In this document: positions 56,085 through 64,000 of the stretch, one piece after another | How the letters are laid out: the number at the start of each line of letters is the position of its first letter | Position numbering within the stretch: the first letter of the stretch is position 1 | From: a bacterium | Lineage (GTDB): Bacteria > Myxococcota_A > Polyangia > Nannocystales > Nannocystaceae | DNA: 64,000 nt | Reading direction: 5' to 3' | Assembly: GCA_024742475.1 (NCBI GenBank) | Contig: JANSYI010000017.1 | Location: 1-64,000 of the forward strand | Translations under genes and position numbers: made by a program | The notes under the pieces: generated by a model | What the model was told of the DNA's origin: nothing | Seen by the model: the letters and a program-made list of their open reading frames with translations, nothing else | The model's database searches: none

Positions 56085-57776
56085 TTAGTCTCGGCTCTGC
56101 AACGCGTCCGGCGAGAGCACGTACGCGCCGCAGACATCTCCCATCAGCGCGAGCATGCGTCCGGCTTCGTCCCGGCTGAGGATCCCGGTATCGACGTAGT
56201 TCTCGGCGAACCAGGTGCTCGCGAAGAAGTAGTGCTCGGGGTCGGCCATGCGTGAGAAGCCCAGGTACTGGAACTCGTAGGCGTATCGGGCCAGCTTGCT
56301 CAGGAAGCTGCCAGGTTCGCCGCCCAGCGGCCGGACGTTCACGCGGACGTACGCCTCCATCTCCTCGACCGGAAGCACGGCCTGCGCGAACAGGTTGGAT
56401 TTGAAGTCCCCGATCCTCTGCAGCTGCATGTCGAGCATGGCCTCGCCGATGCTCGTGCCAAGGGTGCGTCCGGCGAAGTGCTCCTGGGCTTGGGCCCGCA
56501 GCTTGTCGGGCGCACGCTTCACGATCGCGTCGAACAGCGCTGCCAGCTCGGCCTTGGCGGCCTCGTGCGCCGCGCGTCGGTCCGCCGGGATGTGAACGAG
56601 GTCGGTCTCGGCGGCGAGGTGGCCCCACTCGTGTGCCATCCGGGCGCCGAGCAGCCACGTGTGAAACGGCGGAGTGCCCTCGCGCTGCGTGTTCACCCCG
56701 GGCTGGTGCAGGCTGTAGACCATCAGTCCGCGCTCTTCGTGCAGGTACACGCCGCCTTGCTGCTGCACCTCGTCGCCGTGGGAGGGCAGGGCGGACGGGT
56801 CGCGCAGGCGCCCGAGGATCTCGGCGGTGCGCTCACCCACGCGGGCGAGGTCTCGGCAGATCGCCTCGGCAGCGCGCTCGCAGATCGTCTCGGTCGCCCC
56901 GGCGATCGCATCGGTGCGCTCGGGAAGCTCGGGGTCCCAGATCACGCGGTCCTCGGCGTCGGCGAGCAGGACACGCGGGCGGTGCTCCGACACGAAGGCG
57001 ATGATGCGCTCCGCCGCGGAGGGCCCGCCCAGAGGCTGCGCTTGGGCGGCGTAGTAGCCCTCGACCACGCTGCGCGCCGCCGACTCGAACGTTTGAATCA
57101 GCTCTCCGAGCGCCGCGGCTTGCTCGTCGGTGAGCAGCAGGCCCGTTCCAGGCAGTTCGGTCAACCCATCGGTACGCAGCAGCGGAGCCTCGAGGTCCTG
57201 GTGCAGCACATCACCCACCCACGACATCGCTCCGGCGAGGGCACGGAATCCCTCGGCGTCGGGGCGGGTGCACTGCGACGCGGCCTGTGCAAACGCCTCG
57301 CGCTCCTGTGCCGAGCGAAGCAGGAAGTAGCCGAGGTTGCCGACCAGCGTCTTGGCGACGTTGCGCACGATGCCGAGCCGCTCGGCGTGCAGCAGCTGAT
57401 AGGTCGCGAACTCCACGTTGGAGCACGCGGGGTCGAAGTCCGACGCGTACAGGAGGACCGAGTTGCCCGGGAAGGGCTGGTAGTAGGGCCGGGCCTCCTG
57501 CGGCTCCGTGACGACGCACAGGTTGGTCAGGCGCGGTGGAAACCACTGCCGCCGGGCCTTGGCGTACAGCGGTGTCTGTCGCTCGAACTGCGTGGCGATG
57601 GCCTCGCTCAGCAGGTCGAAGAAGCCCTCGGGGAGCTCGCGCTCCGCTGCGGCGACCGAGCGAAATTCGGCGGACACCCCCGATCGGCTGAGGTGCTCGA
57701 CTGGCACGACGAACAGCTGGGGGTGCTCGAAGTAGAACGCACGAAGCTCCATCGCGAGCTGGAGGATAGCGTCCAT
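56085..57776 (-). CDS. Putative zinc metalloprotease-like protein with HEWGH motif
   Basis: The 563-residue protein (ATG at 57776) is soluble and mainly helical. It has one HExxH motif, HEWGHLAAE at 382-390, that could bind zinc; no third ligand could be assigned with confidence, but a Glu or His in later helices might serve. N-terminal features include FFDLLSEAIATQFERQTPLY and YQPFPGNSVLLYASDFDP. No family was recognised. The absence of a signal suggests cytoplasmic action or another export route. The neighbouring smaller gene at 55529 might encode a partner. Confidence 0.7.
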   Translation of the reverse strand: MDAILQLAMELRAFYFEHPQLFVVPVEHLSRSGVSAEFRSVAAAERELPEGFFDLLSEAIATQFERQTPLYAKARRQWFPPRLTNLCVVTEPQEARPYYQPFPGNSVLLYASDFDPACSNVEFATYQLLHAERLGIVRNVAKTLVGNLGYFLLRSAQEREAFAQAASQCTRPDAEGFRALAGAMSWVGDVLHQDLEAPLLRTDGLTELPGTGLLLTDEQAAALGELIQTFESAARSVVEGYYAAQAQPLGGPSAAERIIAFVSEHRPRVLLADAEDRVIWDPELPERTDAIAGATETICERAAEAICRDLARVGERTAEILGRLRDPSALPSHGDEVQQQGGVYLHEERGLMVYSLHQPGVNTQREGTPPFHTWLLGARMAHEWGHLAAETDLVHIPADRRAAHEAAKAELAALFDAIVKRAPDKLRAQAQEHFAGRTLGTSIGEAMLDMQLQRIGDFKSNLFAQAVLPVEEMEAYVRVNVRPLGGEPGSFLSKLARYAYEFQYLGFSRMADPEHYFFASTWFAENYVDTGILSRDEAGRMLALMGDVCGAYVLSPDALQSRD

Positions 57777-57946
57777 ACAGTTTGTGCAGACGCGCCCGGT
57801 GACCTCCGAGTTCGTCGCAGGTTCCCGTCTCCTCGAATTCGCCGTCGCAGCTGGGCGTGCGCACCCTGTGGGCAAAAAACTGCATTTTGGCTGAGACAAC
57901 CCCACCCGGTGAGGTGACTGGACCCTCGGATGCAGGGAGGCGATCA

Positions 57947-60322
57947 GTGAACTCGAGCAAGCTTGGCGTGGTGGCGGGGGCGGCCATTTTGGTCGCGTTG
58001 TCTGGGTGTTACGAGTCGATCGACATCGACGATGCGGGCGGGACGAGCGGCGGCATCGACGTCGACGAGGACGAGCCCGAGGGCGGGGAGTCGAGCGGTG
58101 GCGTCGAGCTCGACGGGCCGGGCACGTGCCTCGAGACCGCGACGTACTTCCGCGAGCAGGTCTGGGCGCCCTTCATGTCCAGCCAGTGTTACGCGTGCCA
58201 CAACCCCCTGGGTCAGGCGAAGCACACCGACCTGGTGCTCCGCGGCAACGACGTGCCGGGGCACCAAGAGGCCAACATCGCGATGATTCGCAACATCGCG
58301 CGGCTGGAGCTCGAGGGCGAGTCGTTGCTGCTGGTCAAGGCGCGCGGCGACTACGAGCACGGCGGTGGAGCGCAGCTCGACCCCGGTGGTGAAGCCTACG
58401 CTGCGCTCGAGGAGCTGCTCGAGCAGCTCGACGAGGGCCCGACGGTCTGCGCCGACGATGCCGACGTCTTCGAGTACTTCCAGGGCGTCGAGATGATGGG
58501 CCCCGAAGAGACGCTGCGCCGGGTCACCATCGCGCTCGCGGGTCGCTTGCCCACCGAGCTCGAGCGGGAGCTGGTCGAGGCGGGCGGTGACGATGCCATC
58601 GGCCCGATCATCGACGGCATCATCGCCAACGACGACGCGTTCGGCACGCGGCTGGTCGAGATCTTCAACGCCACCTTGCACACCGAAAAGTTCATCGGTG
58701 GCACCAATGCGCTCGACCTGCTCACCGAGGGCGACTACCCCAACAAGAACTGGTTCGACGCCATCACCGACGACGCCGCACGCAACACGGCACGGTCCCG
58801 CAGCAACACGGCGCTCGCCCGCGAGCCGCTGGAGCTCATCCGCTACATCGTCCGCGAGGGACGGCCGCTCACCGAGATCGTCACGGCCAACTACACGGTT
58901 GCCAACCCCTACCTGGCGCAGGTCTACGGCCTCGACACCAGCGTGTTCGTCGACATGGAAGACACCCGCGACTGGCAGCCGTTCGTCATCGGTGCGCCGG
59001 TCGAGGGGGAGATGCCGCCCGAGGGCGAAGAGGTCGAGGACACCACGTTCCCGCACGCGGGCGTGCTCACCACCCCCGCCTACCTCGGCCGCTATCCCAC
59101 CACCGACACCAACCGCAACCGGCTGCGCGCGCAGAAGACCCTCGAGTACTTCCTCGCCACCGACGTCATGTCGCTGGGCGCTCGCCCGCTGAGCACCGAC
59201 GCGGTTGCCGAGCACAACCCCACGCTCAACAACCCGCAGTGCACCAGCTGCCACGAGATCATGGATCCCGTCGCGGGGGCGTTCCTCAACTACAACGACA
59301 TCGGCCGCCGCCGGCCGCAGGAGTCCTGGTACCAGGACATGATGGCGCCGGGGCTGGGCGAGGAGATCATGCCCTCGGACGAGTACGGGCGCAGCCTGGC
59401 GTGGCTCGGCGAGCGCATCGCCGATGACGTCCGCTTCTCGCGTGCCATGGTCGACATGGTGTTCTACGGGCTCACCGGACAGCACGTGCTGCGCGAGCCC
59501 ACCGACCCGAGCTCGCCGTCGTACGGGCCCGAGCTCGAGGCGTTTCACGTGCAGGACCGGGTGTTTTCGGACCTCGCCGACGAGTTCATCGCCAGCGGAT
59601 ACGACTTCGGCAGCCTGGTCACGCTCATCGTCAATAGCGGTTACTACCGGGCCAAGAACGTCGAGGGTGGCATCGACGAGCTTCGCGCGGCCGAGCTCGC
59701 GCCGCTCGGAGCCGTTCGCCTCAGCTCGCCCGAGCAGTTCCACCGCAAGGTCGCGGCGGTCACCGGCTACACGTGGACCGACGATGGCGGCTCCTCGCTG
59801 CTCACCCGGGGTCGCCCGCTCCACCTCATGTACGGCGGGGTCAACTCCGACACCGTGCTCGAGGGGTACGAGCAGGTCAACGGCGTGATGAGCAACATCA
59901 TCAGCCGCATGGCCAACGAGATGGCCTGCCGGGCCACGGCGGCCGACTTCGCCCGGGACCCCGAAGACCGGCTGCTCTTTCCGCACGTGGAGGCGAGCGC
60001 CATCCCGGGGCTCGACGACGCGTCGATCGAAGCCAACATTCTCTACCTGCACGAGCGCGTGCTCGGCGAGACGATCACCGCGGACGACCCGCGCTTCAAC
60101 GACACCTTGTTCCTGTTCGAGAGCGTCTATGAAGACGGACTCTCGGGCATCGCGGTCGGCGAGTACCCGGCCACCCTCATCGCACCCTGCCGACAGTCCA
60201 CCCACCCCGAAACCGGCGACCCCCTCGAAGTCCCCATCGTCGATGACCCCGACTACACCGTGCGCGCCTGGATGGCCGTGGTCTCGGCCATGCTCGGCGA
60301 CTTCCAGTTCATCTACGAATAG
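57947..60322 (+). CDS. DUF1549/DUF1588-type cytochrome-like lipoprotein (paralogue)
   Basis: The 791-residue protein starts with GTG at 57947, preceded by GGGAGG. The lipobox is ALSGC, followed by a Gly/Asp/Glu linker. CYACH (from residue 81) and CTSCH (from 432) are the two haem-type motifs, placed as in the protein at 39541. Shared blocks include LRRVTIALAGRLPTELERE, EPLELIRYIVREGRPLTEIV, TNRNRLRAQKTLEYFLATDV and a final YTVRAWMAVVSAML. The two are clearly paralogues. The DUF1501 gene follows after 24 bases. Confidence 0.88.
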   Translation: MNSSKLGVVAGAAILVALSGCYESIDIDDAGGTSGGIDVDEDEPEGGESSGGVELDGPGTCLETATYFREQVWAPFMSSQCYACHNPLGQAKHTDLVLRGNDVPGHQEANIAMIRNIARLELEGESLLLVKARGDYEHGGGAQLDPGGEAYAALEELLEQLDEGPTVCADDADVFEYFQGVEMMGPEETLRRVTIALAGRLPTELERELVEAGGDDAIGPIIDGIIANDDAFGTRLVEIFNATLHTEKFIGGTNALDLLTEGDYPNKNWFDAITDDAARNTARSRSNTALAREPLELIRYIVREGRPLTEIVTANYTVANPYLAQVYGLDTSVFVDMEDTRDWQPFVIGAPVEGEMPPEGEEVEDTTFPHAGVLTTPAYLGRYPTTDTNRNRLRAQKTLEYFLATDVMSLGARPLSTDAVAEHNPTLNNPQCTSCHEIMDPVAGAFLNYNDIGRRRPQESWYQDMMAPGLGEEIMPSDEYGRSLAWLGERIADDVRFSRAMVDMVFYGLTGQHVLREPTDPSSPSYGPELEAFHVQDRVFSDLADEFIASGYDFGSLVTLIVNSGYYRAKNVEGGIDELRAAELAPLGAVRLSSPEQFHRKVAAVTGYTWTDDGGSSLLTRGRPLHLMYGGVNSDTVLEGYEQVNGVMSNIISRMANEMACRATAADFARDPEDRLLFPHVEASAIPGLDDASIEANILYLHERVLGETITADDPRFNDTLFLFESVYEDGLSGIAVGEYPATLIAPCRQSTHPETGDPLEVPIVDDPDYTVRAWMAVVSAMLGDFQFIYE

Positions 60323-60346
60323 GCCCGAAGCAAAGGAGACACGACG

Positions 60347-61612
60347 ATGAAACGACGCAACTTCTTCTCATGGATGGCAGGCGCGGGCCTGTGTGCTGCG
60401 GGTATCGGACGCGGAGCCCTGGCGGATCTCGCCGCGGGCAAGCGCGTGAGCGGGGGAACCTACGACGGCCCGTTCTTCGTGCACTTTGCGGCCGACGGCG
60501 GCTGGGACCCCACCGGCTTCTGCGATCCTCACACCAACCTGCATCGCGGATACGATGAGAGCGGCATCGTCAGCCTCGGCGGCATCCGCTACGCCAACGT
60601 CGGTGACAACGCGGCGTTCTTCGAGCGGTTTGCCGACCGCCTGCTCATCGTCAACGGGCTCGACGTCACGACCAACAACCACGCGGTGGGGCGGCGCTAC
60701 GTCAGCACGGGCAAGCAAGACGAGACGCATCCGCACTGGGCCGCGCTGGCCGCGGGCACCCACGGCCCCGAGCTTCCGCTCGCCTACGTTGCCGAAGCAT
60801 CACAGAGCGCCTCCGAAGGCGTCGTGGCCCGCAGCCGCGTCTCCAACAGCAGCGTGCTCGCCGACCTGTCGTTCCCCGACCGCGTCAACCCGGGCAACGT
60901 CGAGGACCTCTCCACCTACCAGACCGAGCCGGCGCTCGAGATGGTGTCGGCGTGGCGGCAGTCTCGGCTCGATCGGATGGCGCAGGAGCAGCACCTCCCC
61001 CGCATCGACAACGCGATCGACAACCTCGCCGTCGCGCGCTCGGGCTCCAACGAACTCGAGCTCCTGCAGAGCTACTTGCCCGAAGCGCTCGCGGCCACGG
61101 GCATCGAGCAGCAGATGCAGGTCGCGCTGGCAGCCTACGCGGCCGGCATCGCCATCTCGGCGACCTTCGGCATGAACGGGTTCGACACCCACCAAAACAA
61201 CGACGCCAACCAAGACAACGCGCGCGCCAGCTTCTTCGGCGCAATCATGCGGTTCTGGGACGAGGCCGAGCGCCTCGGTGTCGCCGACCGCGTGGTGATG
61301 AGCATCGGCTCCGACTTCGGCCGCACCAACCGCTACAACGGCAACAACGGCAAGGACCACTGGCCCGTCACCAGCATGATGCTCATGGGCCAAGGCATCG
61401 AGGGCAACCGCATGGTCGGCGCCACCGACGACGAACAGTACGCGCTGCGGGTCGACCCCGACACGCTCGCGCTGTCCGAGGACGGCGTCACGCTCACGCC
61501 CGCCCACGTACACGCCGAGCTGCGCAAGCTCGCTGGCGTCTCGGACGCGCTGCAGGCTCGATTCCCGCTGCCCGTCGAGCCGCTGCCCGGCAGCATCCTC
61601 GGGGTGGCGTAG
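60347..61612 (+). CDS. DUF1501 family exported protein (paralogue)
   Basis: The 421-residue protein begins MKRRNFFSWMAGAGLCAAG, a Tat-type signal. DUF1501 features are FFVHFAADGGWDPTGFCDP, LLIVNGLDVTTNNHAVGRR, MNGFDTHQNNDANQD and SIGSDFGRTNRYNGNNGKD. It is a paralogue of 41917-43212; many segments match, including the pattern MVGATDD. It closes the third cytochrome-like operon of the window. No clear terminator could be seen downstream. Confidence 0.92.
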   Translation: MKRRNFFSWMAGAGLCAAGIGRGALADLAAGKRVSGGTYDGPFFVHFAADGGWDPTGFCDPHTNLHRGYDESGIVSLGGIRYANVGDNAAFFERFADRLLIVNGLDVTTNNHAVGRRYVSTGKQDETHPHWAALAAGTHGPELPLAYVAEASQSASEGVVARSRVSNSSVLADLSFPDRVNPGNVEDLSTYQTEPALEMVSAWRQSRLDRMAQEQHLPRIDNAIDNLAVARSGSNELELLQSYLPEALAATGIEQQMQVALAAYAAGIAISATFGMNGFDTHQNNDANQDNARASFFGAIMRFWDEAERLGVADRVVMSIGSDFGRTNRYNGNNGKDHWPVTSMMLMGQGIEGNRMVGATDDEQYALRVDPDTLALSEDGVTLTPAHVHAELRKLAGVSDALQARFPLPVEPLPGSILGVA

Positions 61613-61795
61613 GGTCCGACACGCGACGAGGCTGGTGGACGGCTGTTCGTTCACCGGTCCTCGTGGCGAACACGATCGAAAGATCCGCCGATCGAACGCG
61701 AACTTCCGCTCTGCCGCGCCTCGCCGCGCCCACCTACCGTGGTCGCATGCTTGGCTCTCATCAAGGCGCCTTGGCGGTCGTCGAGGCCCGTCTCC

Positions 61796-63166
61796 ATGGT
61801 TGAACCACGGGACGGGTCCGGGCCGAGGGGCGAGTTCTGGGACGCTGCGTTCGGGGAGAAGGAACTGATGTGGGGCTTCGAGCCCACTGCGTCCGCGCGC
61901 GCAACCGCCAATGTGTTCGCGAGCGCAGGAGTCGAGCGCGTACTGATTCCCGGGGTCGGCTACGGACGTAACGCTCAGCCTTTCCTCGACCGTGGAATGT
62001 CGGTGTCGGGCATCGAACTCTCTGCACGCGCGATCGCGTACGCGCGCGCACGCTTGGGTCTGACGTTTCCCATCGTGCATGGGTCGGTCATCGACATGCC
62101 GTTCGATGGGTCTACCTACGGCGGGATCTACTGCCACGGTCTCGTCTACCTCCTCGATGAGCGACATCGGCGGAAGCTCATTCGCGACTGCTACCGCCGG
62201 CTCGAACCGGGAGGTCGAATGGTCTTCACGCTGATCTCGAAGAGCGCGCCGATGTATCGCGCGGGTCGGCGGCTCGGGGAAGACTGGTACGAGAGGTTGC
62301 CGGGTGTCCCGATGTTCTTCTACGACGCCGCGTCGGTGCGTCGAGAGTTCGGCGCCTACGGTTTGGTCGCTTGCGCGGAGATCGACGAGCCGACGGGTCG
62401 CGGAGGGTCCATGCCCTTCATCGAGGTGCATTGCACCCGGGAGAGGTCTGTCGCGGAGGTGAGGGCTGTGCCGGAGTTGTTGCGTGCCGGGGCGGCCGAG
62501 GTCACGGTTCGCGGCCCCCTCGACACGGCCGGTGCGAGGGCGATCGCCGACGCGTTGCTACGAAGCAACACGACGATCTTGCGGATGTCAGGCTGCAGCG
62601 TTACCGACGCGGATGCGTTGGCGTTGGCATCTGGGCTGCGTGCGAACACAGCCCTGCGGGAACTCTGGCTGTCCGAAAACACGATCGGCGACGAAGGAGC
62701 CTCGGCGTTGGCCGAAGCCCTTGCCTCCCAACGCGGCCTGATGACGCTGTGCCTCGAGGGCAACCGACTGGGTGAAGGGGCGTCCCGGTCGGTCGGGAGC
62801 ATCCTGGCCTCGTGCACCACCCTCGAGGAGCTGGGACTCGGACGCAACCCGTTGGGGGACACGGGCGTGGCGGCGCTCGCCGAAGGTGTCGCTGCCAGCG
62901 GGTCTCTGCTCTCCCTCAGCCTCCATCACACCGAGGTGTCCGACCGCGGAGCGCGCCACGTGGCGCAAGCGCTCGGTCGCAACACTGCCCTCGAGATCCT
63001 CCGCCTCGATGGCAACGCGATTCATCAGGCCGGGGCAGAGGCGGTCCTCGAAGCTGCGAAGCGCCACCCCACGCTTCGGTCCATTCACTTCGAAGGCAAC
63101 CCCGTCTCGTCGGAGGTTCACGATGCGCTCGCGGCCGCTGTACGAGGAGTGGATGGGGCACGATGA
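61796..63166 (+). CDS. SAM-dependent methyltransferase fused to leucine-rich repeats
   Basis: The 456-residue protein combines two domains. Residues of about 1-210 are a class I methyltransferase: FWDAAFGEKELMWGFEP, motif I VLIPGVGYGRNAQPFLDRG, IELSARAI, YGGIYCHGLVYLL and LEPGGRMVFTLI. Residues of about 220-450 are six or seven 28-residue leucine-rich repeats of the ribonuclease-inhibitor type (ALRELWLSENTIGDEGASAL, TLEELGLGRNPLGDTGVAAL, ALEILRLDGNAIHQAGAEAV). The repeats probably bind the protein substrate. The ATG at 61796 is preferred, with an earlier start at 61739 possible. No neighbour clarifies its target. Confidence 0.88.
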   Translation: MVEPRDGSGPRGEFWDAAFGEKELMWGFEPTASARATANVFASAGVERVLIPGVGYGRNAQPFLDRGMSVSGIELSARAIAYARARLGLTFPIVHGSVIDMPFDGSTYGGIYCHGLVYLLDERHRRKLIRDCYRRLEPGGRMVFTLISKSAPMYRAGRRLGEDWYERLPGVPMFFYDAASVRREFGAYGLVACAEIDEPTGRGGSMPFIEVHCTRERSVAEVRAVPELLRAGAAEVTVRGPLDTAGARAIADALLRSNTTILRMSGCSVTDADALALASGLRANTALRELWLSENTIGDEGASALAEALASQRGLMTLCLEGNRLGEGASRSVGSILASCTTLEELGLGRNPLGDTGVAALAEGVAASGSLLSLSLHHTEVSDRGARHVAQALGRNTALEILRLDGNAIHQAGAEAVLEAAKRHPTLRSIHFEGNPVSSEVHDALAAAVRGVDGAR

Positions 63167-63428
63167 ACAACCCTCCTTTCGGCTTCATGTCGCGGATCGT
63201 GACGACCACGCTTCCGTTGCCCTGTCATAGCGGACGCTCTTGATGTTGGCCCACGAAAAGAGCTGCTCTGTGGCGAACCGCTAAACCACGCGGGTAATGA
63301 CAGCGCCCCCGAAACGCGTCTCTGCGTTGGTCAGGTCTCGCAGTGTGCCCAACACAGCTTGCCTTCCCGCCTTGAACCGCGTTCCGCTGACGCCGTTCTG
63401 CCCCACGCGGTTTTGCGGTTCGCCCCCC

Positions 63429-64000
63429 CTAGAACCGGACGCCGCGTCCGAGCGTCCAGGCTAGCCGTCGTTCGCGGTCGTTGCGGTCGACGACGGCCAG
63501 CCGGATCGCGCCGGCGACCAGGGCCACAGCGCCGATCGACCCGCAGATGATCGCGGCGGTGCGGGTCTGTCTGGAGCGGTCGATCTTCCTCGCGTAGGTG
63601 GCTTCGAGGTCGGCTTCGGCGGCCAGTCGCCACTGCTGCTGGCTGTGGACCGCGAGCACGAGCGATGCGACGCCGAGGGCCCCGCCACCCGCGACGAGGC
63701 TGAGTCCGACCGCGTCGCTGCGCCATGCCTCGCGGTCGCTGTCGCGGTGCGTTTGCGGCTCGGGGCGCCCGGTGGCCTCGGTGGGGGGCGGCGGGGTGCG
63801 TTCGATGTCGCCGCCGCATCGCTTGGCGTTCGTCGCTGCGGCACTTCGCGCGGCCTCGGACACGCGCAGCGCGGCGTACTCCCGGTACAGCTCGATCGCC
63901 TGCGGGCAGTTGCCGGCCCGGCGCTCGGACTGCGCCCAGCCGTACAGGTAATCGGGGTTGGGGTCGTCTTGGTACGCGTCGGCGTATGCGGCACTCGCCT
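63429..64000 (-). CDS. TPR-like protein with membrane helices, 5' end outside window
   Basis: The frame is open from the right edge (first full codon at 63998) to the stop at 63429-63431. The visible 190 residues begin with a TPR-like pair (SERRAGNCPQAIELYREYAAL), then a Cys and a Pro/Thr linker. Two membrane helices follow (VGLSLVAGGGALGVASLVLA and AAIICGSIGAVALVAGAIRL), ending WTLGRGVRF. The layout equals that of 6616-7284 and 51064-51933. Start and signal peptide are not visible. Confidence 0.8.
   Translation of the reverse strand, partial: ASAAYADAYQDDPNPDYLYGWAQSERRAGNCPQAIELYREYAALRVSEAARSAAATNAKRCGGDIERTPPPPTEATGRPEPQTHRDSDREAWRSDAVGLSLVAGGGALGVASLVLAVHSQQQWRLAAEADLEATYARKIDRSRQTRTAAIICGSIGAVALVAGAIRLAVVDRNDRERRLAWTLGRGVRF

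Overview
This window is very GC-rich and its gene content points to a predatory myxobacterium of the Nannocystaceae type (Myxococcota; relatives of Nannocystis, Plesiocystis and Enhygromyxa). The evidence is indirect, because no rRNA or tRNA is present. It rests on: about eighteen lipoproteins whose lipobox cysteine is often followed by a long Gly/Ser/Thr/Asp/Glu linker; four Ser/Thr protein kinases and five ECF sigma factors in 64 kb; three sets of DUF1592/DUF1552/DUF1501-type secreted cytochrome-like proteins; ADYC, MopE-like and fibrinogen-like lipoproteins; and a MYXO-CTERM-like tail. Almost every gap between genes is short. No CRISPR array or complete insertion sequence was seen.

Layout. 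1-141: end of an IS66-like element that abuts, and probably truncates, a lipoprotein gene. 138-943: lipoprotein and matrixin-like protease. 1305-1603: a decayed copy of the 3' end of the kinase gene at 5129. 1731-4870: DUF1592/DUF1552 pair, followed by a 160-bp MITE-like palindrome. 5129-7906 (minus): ECF sigma, TPR/membrane protein, kinase. 7932-13919: beta-helix lipoprotein, a frameshifted small gene, RecQ helicase and an exported unknown. 13981-16659 (minus): a tightly coupled sdpC-sdpA-sdpB operon for a secreted SDP-type peptide toxin. 16803-21207: ADYC lipoprotein, then a sigma/kinase pair on the minus strand. 21276-22009 (minus): SmtB-type metal sensor with a His-rich repeat protein. 22158-25208: lipoprotein, then an envelope-protein/sigma-factor module. 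25252-28110: an ACP-FAAL-PlsC fusion. 28606-31963: kinase/sigma pair. 31998-38241: surface and secreted proteins plus a flavin reductase. 38290-39003: DUF72. 39541-44759: second cytochrome-like/DUF1501 operon. 44890-48312: small proteins and a second envelope-protein/sigma module. 48328-53196: lipoproteins, TPR protein and S41 protease. 53202-54635: kinase. 54698-57776: lipoprotein and two unknowns. 57947-61612: third cytochrome-like/DUF1501 pair. 61796-63166: methyltransferase-LRR fusion. 63429 to the right edge: partial TPR/membrane protein.

Themes. (1) Signalling: three sigma factors sit next to kinases, and two others carry their own C-terminal membrane segment and follow an exported repeat protein. 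(2) Surface biology: most remaining genes encode secreted or lipid-anchored proteins. (3) The most notable system is the SDP-like operon, in which the toxin precursor overlaps both maturation genes by a few bases, has an unusually long organisation, and lacks a recognisable SdpI immunity gene nearby. Start codons are frequently GTG and are inferred from signal peptides, Shine-Dalgarno sites and ATGA/GTGA overlaps.
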